Shown here: positions 1 to 7,469 of the stretch, one piece after another
How the letters are laid out: each line of letters starts with the position of its first letter
Numbering within the stretch: the stretch's first letter is position 1
Source: Chloroflexota bacterium
GTDB taxonomy: Bacteria > Chloroflexota > Limnocylindria > QHBO01
Length of the DNA: 8,406 bases
NCBI GenBank assembly: GCA_013694645.1
Contig: JACDBZ010000123.1
Span: 1 to 8,406, forward strand
Reading direction: 5' to 3'
The notes under the pieces: generated by a model
The model's database searches: none
Told to the model about the DNA's origin: nothing
The model's input: the letters and a program-made list of their open reading frames with translations, nothing else
Translations under genes and position numbers: made by a program

Positions 1-60
1 AAGAGCTCGAGAAGGATGGCGTTCTCGTGCCGCATGTCGGGCAGGGTAACGCTCGCGTCT

Positions 61-834
61 ATGCTGCCTGCTGTGGAAGATCGCTTCGCCGGCAGGGCAG
101 ACGGGTTCGATGAGCACTACACCGAGCCGCGAGGCCGTGTGCGACTCGACCTCACCCTCGAGCGGCTGAACCGCGCCCTCCCGCCTCCGCCGGTTCGTAT
201 CCTCGACGCGGGCGGCGGCACTGGTGCTTTCGCCATTCCGCTGGCCCGCATCGGCCATGACCTCACCGTCGTGGATCAGTCGGCAGACTGGCTGGAGCAC
301 GCCCGCCTGAAGGCCGATGCGGCAGGCGTCAGCCTGGAGCTGGTCAACATTGGCCTGGAATCGCTGACCGATGCCGACCTTGGGCGTTTCGACGCTGTCC
401 TGTGCCACGCCGTGCTGATGTACGTCGAGGACCCGCCAGCCATGTTGCGGACGCTGCGCTCGGTGGCGGCTTCGGGCGCCGTGCTCTCGCTGCTCGAGAA
501 GAACCGTGACGGCATCGCCCTGCGCCCTGGGCTGCAGGGGGACTACGCCGAAGCGCGCCGCCTGCTGACCGAGCGCCAATCCGTCGGCCGCCTGGGTGTC
601 GAGAACCGCGCCTACGCCATCGGCGAGTGGCTGACCATGCTGGACGACGCTGGCTGGCAGCCACAGGATTGGGTCGGGATCCGGCTCTTCTCGGACCACG
701 CGCCGGCCGATCTCGACGCCGATGCCTACGCCGCGCTGCTCGACCTGGAGCGCGCCGCTGCCGCCATCGACCCGTATCGGCAGGTCTCGCGCCTGGTGCA
801 CTTCGTCGCCCGCGCGGGGGAAGGCCATGGATAG
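61..834 (+). CDS. CmoM-like class I SAM-dependent methyltransferase
   Basis: A cytoplasmic SAM-dependent methyltransferase with a Rossmann fold. With the start at 61 (257 residues), motif I is ILDAGGGTG at residues 47-55, the acidic residue that should hold the SAM ribose is D72 in LTVVDQS, and the motif IV region FDAVLCHAVLMYVEDP lies at 110-125. The order HAVL..V.DP, then a ..LSLL.KN.. strand, a GDY segment and a C-terminal EAGW-like and LLDLE..Y pattern resembles E. coli CmoM, which methylates 5-carboxymethoxyuridine in tRNA and is about 260 residues long. I chose ATG 61 because it leaves about 46 residues before motif I, as I recall for CmoM. The frame is open back to base 1, and ATG 16 is possible but has its purine-rich GAGAAGG directly abutting the codon. 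GTG 73 is another option. The methyltransferase class is clear. The tRNA substrate is inferred, and other small-molecule or RNA substrates are possible. The gene converges on the NfeD-like gene. Confidence 0.85.
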   Translation: MLPAVEDRFAGRADGFDEHYTEPRGRVRLDLTLERLNRALPPPPVRILDAGGGTGAFAIPLARIGHDLTVVDQSADWLEHARLKADAAGVSLELVNIGLESLTDADLGRFDAVLCHAVLMYVEDPPAMLRTLRSVAASGAVLSLLEKNRDGIALRPGLQGDYAEARRLLTERQSVGRLGVENRAYAIGEWLTMLDDAGWQPQDWVGIRLFSDHAPADLDADAYAALLDLERAAAAIDPYRQVSRLVHFVARAGEGHG

Positions 835-868
835 CGGCGCCCCGGCATGAGGAAACGCGTCACCGCGG

Positions 869-1192
869 TCACGGAAGCCGCTCCACGACGAGGGTGAGGC
901 CTTCGCGGGCCTGCACCCGCACCCGTTGACCAACGCCTGCGTTCCCGTCGCACCTGGCTCGCCACAGCTCACCATGGAGCCGCACCTCCCCGATCGGGTC
1001 GCAGATCGTGACAACCCAGGCGGCGTCTCCAATCATCGTTTCTGGGCCGGCCTTCGCGGCGCCCCGACGTGAGCGCCGCATCCAGAAGGTCGTCTCCGCG
1101 ATCTCGACGACGACCGCGATTCCGACTACCGGCAATCGCCACGGATCGGGCAGGACGAAGATGGCGAGCAGGACGGCGAGTGTGATGAACAC
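869..1192 (-). CDS. Short NfeD-like membrane protein with C-terminal OB-fold
   Basis: A 107-residue protein with two hydrophobic segments (about residues 2-16 and 20-37), a basic stop-transfer stretch RRSRRG, and a soluble domain from about 52 to the end. That domain carries the NfeD C-terminal signature: a short strand after IGDAAWVV, then IGEVRLHGELWRARCD (67-82) and a final VGQRVRVQAREGLTLVVE. This is the pattern G.V...GE.W.A.....I..G..V.V....G..L.V of the OB-fold that partners stomatin/SPFH proteins in membrane quality control. It lacks the ClpP-like serine protease half of long NfeD, and no SPFH gene is in the window, so the partner is unknown. The start is GTG 1192; the frame upstream reaches a stop at 1220-1222 with no ATG and no clear ribosome site. 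It is divergent from the ABC operon. The domain call is good; the role is inferred. Confidence 0.72.
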   Translation of the reverse strand: MFITLAVLLAIFVLPDPWRLPVVGIAVVVEIAETTFWMRRSRRGAAKAGPETMIGDAAWVVTICDPIGEVRLHGELWRARCDGNAGVGQRVRVQAREGLTLVVERLP

Positions 1193-1294
1193 CAGGCGAT
1201 TGTCGCCGCGACCGCCGAGTCATGCGAACGCAACGATCGCGCCGCGCCGCGCATCGGTCCCTACGATGGTGAACCGATAGGCCCGGAGAGGCCT
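1193..1294. promoter_or_regulatory. Divergent intergenic region between the NfeD-like gene and the ABC operon
   Basis: This 102-base gap must hold the promoter of the three-gene ABC operon on the plus strand and probably that of the NfeD-like gene on the minus strand. A TACGAT hexamer at 1262-1267 resembles a -10 box, but I see no convincing -35 box at the right distance. The right end holds a perfect inverted repeat that runs into the permease start. No riboswitch or tRNA-like structure was recognised. The promoter role follows from gene orientation rather than from a clear motif. Confidence 0.4.
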
Positions 1295-1296
1295 AT
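1277..1296 (+). repeat. 7-bp perfect inverted repeat overlapping the first ATG of permease 1
   Basis: ATAGGCC at 1277-1283 and its exact reverse complement GGCCTAT at 1290-1296 are separated by CGGAGA. In RNA this gives a 7-bp stem with a 6-base loop. The loop and 3' arm contain the purine-rich GGAGAGG that would serve ATG 1295, and the first two bases of that ATG are paired in the stem. It may act as an operator for a dimeric repressor, as a translational hairpin, or may be chance. Confidence 0.4.
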
Positions 1297-4200
1297 GTAC
1301 CTGAGAGAGAGGAGCTGGATGCTCGAGGGCCTGCTGGCCCCGCTGCGCGTCGTCCTGCAACGAAGCCTCGCCGATTGGCTGATCGTGGTCGCGACCTGGC
1401 TGGTGATCGCGTGCGCGACGACGCTGCTGGCGATCGGCGTTCTGTACGGCGACGCCGTCGCGCTCAGCGGCCTGCGGCAGACCCTTGCCGCCGAGCCGAT
1501 TACGGCGACGAGCATTGACGTGATGATGCGCGTCGAGCCCGACGAGCTCGCCGCGGTCGACGAGGTGGTGACCCGCCAATCGCGACGCATCCTGGGCTGG
1601 ACGGGCGGCGAGCTGGCGAGAACGATCAGGTCGGGCACGTACGGGCTGGGCGGTGCGGTCGAAGGAGCATCCGAGGCCGATCTGGCCATCTTCGCGGCCG
1701 CGGACCGGCTGGAGCAGCACGCGAGCATCGTCGATGGCGCCTGGCCGGCCGCGGGAAGCGAGCCGCTCGAGGCCGCGCTCTCCACCGCTGCCGCCGATGT
1801 CCTTGGACTGGAGCTCGGGGACGAGCTCTCGCTCACCAGTCGGGCCGGTGAGGATCGCGTGGTCGACCTGCGGATCGTGGGGACCTGGCGACCGAACGAT
1901 CCCGGCGAGCGCTACTGGCTCGGCGACATCCTGGAGCTCACCGGCGTCAGCGAGGGTTCGTCCTTCAGTGTCCACGGGCCGTTGGCTGTCACTCGGGATG
2001 ACCTGGTCGGTCGCGTCGTGACCGGTGATCTCGACGTGAGCTGGCGGACGCTGCCGCAGTTCGAGAACCTGGCACTCGAGGATGTGCGATGGATGCGCAG
2101 CGACGCAGCGGCGCTCGAGCGCCGGATCAGATCGGAGCTCGGCGACGCGGCCTTCTTCAGCGTGGCGACCGACCTGCCGAGGGTGCTCGCTGGGGTGGAT
2201 CGGTCCCTTCTTGTCAGTCGTTCCGGTGTTCTGCTGCTGACGATCCAGTTCGCCATCCTTGCCGGGTATGCGCTGCTGCTCGTGGCCGGTCTGCTGGCCG
2301 AGCAGCGCCGAGTCGAGACGGCGCTGCTTCGCTCGCGTGGGGCGGCAGCCGCGCACGTGGCCTGGATGGCGTTCCTCGAGGGGCTGCTGCTGGTGGTTCC
2401 CGCTTCACTCGCCGCGCCATGGATCGCCCTCGGCGTGCTGGGCCTGTTCGACGCCGTGGGACCGTTGGCGGCCGCCGGCGTGAATATCGAGCCGCGAGTG
2501 AATGACGTGGCGTTCATCGTGGCAGGAGCGGCGGGGCTGACATGCCTGATCGGGCTGGTCATTCCGGCGTTCGCGTCGAGTCGTGGACTCGCGGCGGTCC
2601 GCCAGACGCTCGCGCGCCAGGGAAATCAAACGCTCGCCCAGCGGCTCGGCATCGATCTCGTGCTGGTCGTGCTTGCCGGGATCGGCCTGTGGCAGTTGCG
2701 TCAGTACGGCGCGCCGTTGACAGCAACGGTGCGCGGCAGCGTCGGCCTGGACCCATTGCTCGTGGCCGCCCCTGCCATCGGGCTGCTGGCCGGCGCGATC
2801 CTGGCGCTGCGCGTGGTGCCGCTGCTCGCCGAGCTCGCGGAGCGTGTGCTGGGGACTCGAAGCGGTCTCGTCGCGCCCCTCGGTGCCCGGCAGCTCGCGC
2901 GGCGACCGCTTCGCTACACGCGCACCGCTCTGCTCCTGATGCTGGCAGCCGCGCTCGGCACCTTCGCGGCCGCCTACAGCACGACCTGGACCCGGTCCCA
3001 GGCGGACCAGGCCGCGTATGCGGCGGGCAGTGATCTGCGGGTCGAGGTTGCCAGCTTTCCAGATCTGCCGCTGTGGGCGTTCGGAGAGGCGTACGAGGGC
3101 GTCGACGGGGTCGAGCGCGCCATGCCGGTGGTCGTCGACAGGTTTGATGTGTCAGATGGCGGGGCAGGCCAGCTGTTGGCGCTCGACACCGCCAGCCTCC
3201 CCGCCGTTGCCGACATCAGGCCGGATCTGCTCGGTGGGGCCAGCCTCGCCGATCTTGCTGCTGCACTCGAACCCGATCTGGAAGGTCTCGAGCCGATCCG
3301 GCTTGCCGGTGAGCCTGTCAGTCTGATGATCGGCCTGGACACTGCGCTCGAGAATCTGCCTCTGGAGGACGCGGACGGCAACCTCGTGTTTGCCGGTCCA
3401 TTCCCGGAGACCCTGCCGGTCGGGCGAGTCAGCGCTGCGCTACGCGACGGCGCGGGAATCGTCCGGGTGTTCGATGGCGTCGGCCGCTTCCAGGCCGCCG
3501 TGGCAGGGCAGGAGATCGAGGTCGAGCTGACCGAGGAGCTGGCGAGTGGAGGGACGGCGACACCCCACTACCCGCTGGAGCTGATAAGCATCCAGCTGCT
3601 GCTCGAGCCGCCTCCGGATACCCGGCTGGCCGGCGAGCTGTCGGTGACCAGCGTCGCGACGCAGGACGCCGCCGGCGGGGACGCGGCCGTGGACCTGGTT
3701 CCATCCCGCGATGGTTGGAGCTGGCTCCTGGAGCGGGGGCTGCTTGCGCCCGAGCCGGCGCCCACGGTGAATGGACGTCCCGAGACGGTCGCCTTCGCCG
3801 AGGAACGACCCATCTACGGCGACGAGGGCTCCATCGAGCTGCGTCTCCTGCCTGACTCGCTGATCGAGGTCGCCGAACGGCCGCTGCCGATCGCAGTCGG
3901 GCGCAGCTTCGCGGATGAAATCCGGGTGGAGGTGGGCGATGTGGCCGCGATCGGCTCCCTGACGCGACGCACGCAGGTCGAGATCGCCGCGATCATGGAG
4001 GCCTTCCCGACACTCGATCCGGTGCAGCCGTTCGCGGTGCTCGACCTGGGCGGCTTTGCGCTGGCCACCTACGCCCGCAGCGGCGAGGACCTGTTCGCCG
4101 ACGAATGGTGGCTGTCGGTGACCGACGAAGCGGCGGCGGTGGTCGCCCTCGACGCTGACCCATACTCGGTCGAGACGCTCACCAGCCGCACCGGCCGCAC

Positions 4201-4657
4201 GGCGGAGCTCACGGATGACCCGGTGGCGCTCGGCGTCATTGGCGCGCTGGCAATCGGCTCGATCGCCGCGCTCATCGTGGCCATCATCGGCTTCGTGGTC
4301 AGCGCGGTCGTCAGCACACGTGAGCGGCTGGGCGAGTTCGCGCTCCTGCGCGCCCTGGGTCTGTCGACTGCGCAGCTCTCTGCCTGGCTCGCGTTCGAGA
4401 ACGCCTTTCTGCTGGCTGCCGGAATCGTGGGCGGCGCGGGACTCGGCGTCCTGCTCTCGTGGCTGGTGCTCCCGTTCGTGACCCTGACTCGCGAGGCGCG
4501 CGCCGTCGTCCCGCCGGTGCTGGTCCAGATTCCATGGCTGGCGATCGGAGTCGTTCATCTCCTTGCCGTCGCCGCGCTGGCGGTGGCCGTTGTCGCCATC
4601 GGCGGCATCCTGCGCCGGGTACCGGTCAGCGGCGTGCTGCGCGCCGGCCAGGACTGA
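1295..4657 (+). CDS. Large FtsX/MacB-type ABC transporter permease, subunit 1
   Basis: A 1120-residue inner-membrane ABC permease with ten predicted helices: about 27-50, 309-335, 354-383, 404-427, 453-468, 485-512, 542-561, 976-1007, 1030-1058 and 1078-1107. Helix 1 is followed by a MacB-like extracytoplasmic domain (51-308) that ends in a first FtsX block with ETALLRSRGA (341-350). Helix 7 is followed by a very large second ectodomain (562-975) and a second FtsX block with RERLGEFALLRALGLS (1009-1024), the cytoplasmic coupling segment typical of this family. The second ectodomain holds about 200 residues (650-865) missing from subunit 2. ATG 1295 has GGAGAGG three bases upstream. ATG 1319 (Met9) has AGGAG four bases upstream and gives an N-terminus closer in length to subunit 2, so it may be the true start. 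The gene leads the operon, 3 bases before subunit 2. The family is sure; the substrate is unknown. Confidence 0.92.
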   Translation: MYLRERSWMLEGLLAPLRVVLQRSLADWLIVVATWLVIACATTLLAIGVLYGDAVALSGLRQTLAAEPITATSIDVMMRVEPDELAAVDEVVTRQSRRILGWTGGELARTIRSGTYGLGGAVEGASEADLAIFAAADRLEQHASIVDGAWPAAGSEPLEAALSTAAADVLGLELGDELSLTSRAGEDRVVDLRIVGTWRPNDPGERYWLGDILELTGVSEGSSFSVHGPLAVTRDDLVGRVVTGDLDVSWRTLPQFENLALEDVRWMRSDAAALERRIRSELGDAAFFSVATDLPRVLAGVDRSLLVSRSGVLLLTIQFAILAGYALLLVAGLLAEQRRVETALLRSRGAAAAHVAWMAFLEGLLLVVPASLAAPWIALGVLGLFDAVGPLAAAGVNIEPRVNDVAFIVAGAAGLTCLIGLVIPAFASSRGLAAVRQTLARQGNQTLAQRLGIDLVLVVLAGIGLWQLRQYGAPLTATVRGSVGLDPLLVAAPAIGLLAGAILALRVVPLLAELAERVLGTRSGLVAPLGARQLARRPLRYTRTALLLMLAAALGTFAAAYSTTWTRSQADQAAYAAGSDLRVEVASFPDLPLWAFGEAYEGVDGVERAMPVVVDRFDVSDGGAGQLLALDTASLPAVADIRPDLLGGASLADLAAALEPDLEGLEPIRLAGEPVSLMIGLDTALENLPLEDADGNLVFAGPFPETLPVGRVSAALRDGAGIVRVFDGVGRFQAAVAGQEIEVELTEELASGGTATPHYPLELISIQLLLEPPPDTRLAGELSVTSVATQDAAGGDAAVDLVPSRDGWSWLLERGLLAPEPAPTVNGRPETVAFAEERPIYGDEGSIELRLLPDSLIEVAERPLPIAVGRSFADEIRVEVGDVAAIGSLTRRTQVEIAAIMEAFPTLDPVQPFAVLDLGGFALATYARSGEDLFADEWWLSVTDEAAAVVALDADPYSVETLTSRTGRTAELTDDPVALGVIGALAIGSIAALIVAIIGFVVSAVVSTRERLGEFALLRALGLSTAQLSAWLAFENAFLLAAGIVGGAGLGVLLSWLVLPFVTLTREARAVVPPVLVQIPWLAIGVVHLLAVAALAVAVVAIGGILRRVPVSGVLRAGQD

Positions 4658-4660
4658 CCG
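4623..4660 (+). repeat. Inverted repeat at the permease 1 / permease 2 junction
   Basis: CGGTCAG at 4623-4629 and its exact complement CTGACCG at 4654-4660 enclose 24 bases that can form an inner stem (GGCGTG at 4631-4636 with CGCGCC at 4640-4645, including one G-U pair). The 3' arm contains the TGA stop of permease 1 and ends right before ATG 4661. The likely ribosome site AGGA (4650-4653) sits in the loop, 7 bases from the ATG. This suits translational coupling, where ribosomes finishing permease 1 would open the structure. The pairing is visible; the role is inferred. Confidence 0.35.
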
Positions 4661-7429
4661 ATGCCAGCCATCGGCTTCCTCCTCAATCGGTACCGCGCCG
4701 AGCTGGTCCCGATGCTGCTCCTTGGCCTCATCGTCGTGGCCACCGCCTTCCTGGCCGCCGCCGGTCCTCGACTCTTCAACCGAGTGGCCGATGATGGTCT
4801 CCGCCACGCCATCGAGCGCGCCGAGCCCGTCGAGCGCAATCTCGAGCTCGGGCAGATCGGCCGGCTGGCCGGAGGCAGCGGGCTGCAGCCGATCGCTGAG
4901 CTCGGCGCGAGCCTCGAATCCCAGCTTCCTGCGAGCGTCCGCGGCCTGATCGCCGATCGCACCTACCACGCCGAGAGCGCGAGCTGGTCGGTGCAGAATC
5001 CGCCGCGCGAGCAGGAGACGTGGCTCCGTTTTCGCTTCCCGCATGGCGTTGCCGAGCGCATCACGTACGTCGAGGGTCGTCCGCCGACGGGCGAGACAAT
5101 GACCATTCCCGGACAGCGCGGGACGCTGCCGGGCGAGCCGGAGGATGCCACCGTCTTCGAGGTCGCCCTCTCCACCCAGATCGCGGAAGCGCTGGGCGTC
5201 GGCGTGGGCGACCGCATGGAGCTCGTTCCCGATACGGAGGACGTGCTGGTCGGCCAGTTCAGCAGCCCGGTGCGTGCTGCGGCCGACGTGGTCGGGCTGT
5301 ACACGGTCAACGATCCCGACGAGGCGTTCTGGATGAATGACTCGGCGCTCGAGCTGCCGACCGTGATCATCATCTCGCCCAGCCTGCAGCTCCTGTACGG
5401 CACGGCTCTCCTGTCGCCCGACGCCTACCCAGCCCTCATCGACAAGGGCCTGCCCGCTCGCTATGCGTGGCGCCAGTTCATCGACCCCGCGCGGCTGAAC
5501 GCTGGCGCGCTTGACGAGCTGACCGCCGATCTGCGCCAGATGCAGACGCAATACCCGCCGTTTGTGGCATCACTCAGCGACGCTGATGTCACGACCCTCC
5601 GGACCGGTCTCCTCAACCTCCTCGACGGATTCTCGGGCGAGCGGCGCACCGCCGAGGCGGTGTTGGTGACCGCGGCGCTGGGACCGGCGGCGGTGGCGAG
5701 CGCCGCCGTCGCGCTCGTGGCCATGCTGATGGTTCATCGCCGCAGGCGTGCGGTCACCCTGGTCCGCGGGCGAGGTGCGTCGGCCGGTCAACTGCTCGCG
5801 TCCCACCTGCTCGAGGGGATTCTGATTGCGGCGCCGGCCGCCGCGGTCGCTTACCTGGCTGCCGTCACCCTGGTGGATGGGCGTGCCACGGCCTGGAGCC
5901 CGCTGCTCGCGGCGCTCGTCGCCACCGGGGCCGCGCTGGTGCTCATGCTCACCGTGCTGCGGCCGGCGAGCGCATCGCTGCGGGAGGTCGAGCGCGAGTC
6001 ACCGTCGGCGGCGCGGACGAGCCCGCGCCGGATCGCCTTCGAGGTGCTCGTCATCGTTCTCGCCGCCGGCGGGGCGTACCTGCTCCGGCAGCGCGGCATC
6101 GCCGGCGGCAGCGCGGCTGGAGAGCTGGCCGGGGTCGATCCCCTGCTGGCGGCGGTGCCGGCCCTGATCGGCCTTGCGGTCGGGCTCCTCACCGTGCGGC
6201 TCTATCCGCTGCCGCTCCGGCTCGCCGGCTGGTTCGCCGATGGCTGGCGCGGGATGGTGCCGGCCTTCGGGCTTCGGCGGGCGGCCCGAACCGGCGATGT
6301 CGGCAACCTGCCGATGATCGTGCTGCTGGTGACGGTGGCCATCGGTGCCTTCAGCTCGACGATCTTCGTGACGATCGAGCGTGGCCAGGCTGCGGCAGCA
6401 TGGCAGGAGGTCGGAGCTGATCTGGCGATGTCGCCGGGGACGCGCCCCTTCCCTTCCGACTTCGACGCGACGACCCTGCCGGGCGTCGAGGCAGCGGCAC
6501 GTCTGCACGTCGACGTCGCGGCGCTGGGTGGGCGCGGAGGGACGCGCGTCGAGATGCACGCGCTCGATACTCCGTCCTACGCGATCGTGACCGCGGACAC
6601 CGGCGCGGAACCGCATCTTCCCCGATCAATGCGCGGCGCGCCGGTTGCGGATGAGCCGATTCCGGCCATCCTGTCCGGCGAGGTTGCCTCGGGTGGTCCC
6701 CGGCCCCTCCGGGTGGGCGACGAGGTCGAGATGCTCGTGTCGGCGAAAGAGGTCACGCTGCGGGTTGTCGACATCCGGAACAGCTTCCCGGCGGTGGACC
6801 CGAGCGCGGCCTGGCTGGTCCTTCCGCTCGAGGCGCTGCGTGGGGCAATCGGCGACCGTGCCTTCACGGCCAGCGTGATCTTCCTGCGCGCGCCGGGGAC
6901 GAGCGCCACCTCCATGCAAGAGGCGATGGACCGGGTGCTCCCCTCGACGCGCGTCATCGGCCAGGACGAGGTGCTCGGGTCCCTGCGCGCCGGACCCCTG
7001 GTGCGTGGCGTCGGGTCAGGGTTCGTCCTCGCCGTCGCCGTCGCGATCGGGTACGCGGCACTCGCCACGACCGCAGCGCTCGTGCTCGTGGCGGCGGTGC
7101 GCAGCCGTGAGACGGCGCACCTGCGCACCCTGGGGATGACGCCACGCGACCTGCTTGCGGTCTCGGTCATCGAGCATGGCCCGGCAGTGCTGACGGCGAC
7201 GGTCATCGGTGTGGCCCTCGGCGTCGGGGTCGCCTGGTTCGTGGCGCCCGGACTTGACCTCGCGGGGCTCATCGGCGCATCCACCGAGGTCGCACTGGTC
7301 GTCGAGCCGGCGGTCGTCGGCCTGCTGCTGGTCGCACTTGTCATGGTCCTGGCAGTCGGAATCACCCTGTCGACCTGGATCGGGCGTCGTGCGAGCCTGT
7401 CCGGCTCCACGCGACAGGGCATCGAGTGA
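4661..7429 (+). CDS. Large FtsX/MacB-type ABC transporter permease, subunit 2
   Basis: A 922-residue inner-membrane permease with the same plan as the upstream subunit. Helices lie at about 16-35, 333-358, 377-402, 412-433, 457-474, 492-514, 550-570, 788-812, 835-862 and 883-906. The first ectodomain spans 36-332 and the second 571-787. Shared landmarks with subunit 1 include an ALST...LG...GD strand pair, an NDP.E..W motif (217-224 here, 201-208 there), VDPLLAAVP (492-500), GLRRAAR (537-543), the QA..A....G.DL segment after helix 7, and FPAVDP (709-714). The two therefore look like diverged duplicates forming a heterodimer. The second FtsX block carries RSRETAHLRTLGMTPRDLL (814-832), the likely ATPase coupling segment. 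The start is fixed by ATG 4661 with AGGA 7 bases upstream, 3 bases after the previous stop. The TGA stop lies 18 bases before the ATPase start. Substrate unknown. Confidence 0.92.
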   Translation: MPAIGFLLNRYRAELVPMLLLGLIVVATAFLAAAGPRLFNRVADDGLRHAIERAEPVERNLELGQIGRLAGGSGLQPIAELGASLESQLPASVRGLIADRTYHAESASWSVQNPPREQETWLRFRFPHGVAERITYVEGRPPTGETMTIPGQRGTLPGEPEDATVFEVALSTQIAEALGVGVGDRMELVPDTEDVLVGQFSSPVRAAADVVGLYTVNDPDEAFWMNDSALELPTVIIISPSLQLLYGTALLSPDAYPALIDKGLPARYAWRQFIDPARLNAGALDELTADLRQMQTQYPPFVASLSDADVTTLRTGLLNLLDGFSGERRTAEAVLVTAALGPAAVASAAVALVAMLMVHRRRRAVTLVRGRGASAGQLLASHLLEGILIAAPAAAVAYLAAVTLVDGRATAWSPLLAALVATGAALVLMLTVLRPASASLREVERESPSAARTSPRRIAFEVLVIVLAAGGAYLLRQRGIAGGSAAGELAGVDPLLAAVPALIGLAVGLLTVRLYPLPLRLAGWFADGWRGMVPAFGLRRAARTGDVGNLPMIVLLVTVAIGAFSSTIFVTIERGQAAAAWQEVGADLAMSPGTRPFPSDFDATTLPGVEAAARLHVDVAALGGRGGTRVEMHALDTPSYAIVTADTGAEPHLPRSMRGAPVADEPIPAILSGEVASGGPRPLRVGDEVEMLVSAKEVTLRVVDIRNSFPAVDPSAAWLVLPLEALRGAIGDRAFTASVIFLRAPGTSATSMQEAMDRVLPSTRVIGQDEVLGSLRAGPLVRGVGSGFVLAVAVAIGYAALATTAALVLVAAVRSRETAHLRTLGMTPRDLLAVSVIEHGPAVLTATVIGVALGVGVAWFVAPGLDLAGLIGASTEVALVVEPAVVGLLLVALVMVLAVGITLSTWIGRRASLSGSTRQGIE

Positions 7430-7443
7430 GTCTGCGAGGATGA

Positions 7444-7469
7444 GCAGGTGAGCGAGATCGTCGACCTGC
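7444..7469 (+). repeat. 6-bp inverted repeat spanning the ATPase start codon
   Basis: GCAGGT at 7444-7449 and its exact complement ACCTGC at 7464-7469 enclose 14 bases. The GTG start at 7448-7450 lies partly in the 5' arm. It is weaker than the repeats at the other two operon starts and may be chance in such GC-rich DNA. It is listed because a similar short stem occurs at each start of the operon. Confidence 0.2.

Noticed and set aside
835..868. Possible bidirectional terminator between the converging methyltransferase and NfeD-like genes
   Set aside because: Only an 8-base palindrome ACCGCGGT (862-869) is present, with no usable loop and no T-run on either strand.
1262..1267. TACGAT as a firm -10 promoter box for the ABC operon
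   Set aside because: It matches only 4 of 6 consensus positions and lacks a -35 partner, so it is mentioned in the intergenic entry but not called as a promoter.
1220..2356. A 378-codon antisense open frame over permease 1 and the divergent gap
   Set aside because: Arg/Gln/His/Asp-rich shadow without recognisable domains; the sense strand is clearly coding over most of it.
3440..5551. A 703-codon antisense open frame across both permeases
   Set aside because: It is rich in Arg, Asp, Gln, His and Gly with no hydrophobic core, the hallmark of the reverse of GC3-biased coding DNA. The sense strand codes for a convincing membrane protein pair in a single frame, which explains why the antisense stays open across the junction.
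7440..7451. ATG at 7440 as the ATPase start
   Set aside because: It reads ATG AGC AGG TGA, a three-codon dead end. GTG 7448 with GAGGA at 7 bases is in the frame of the ABC motifs.
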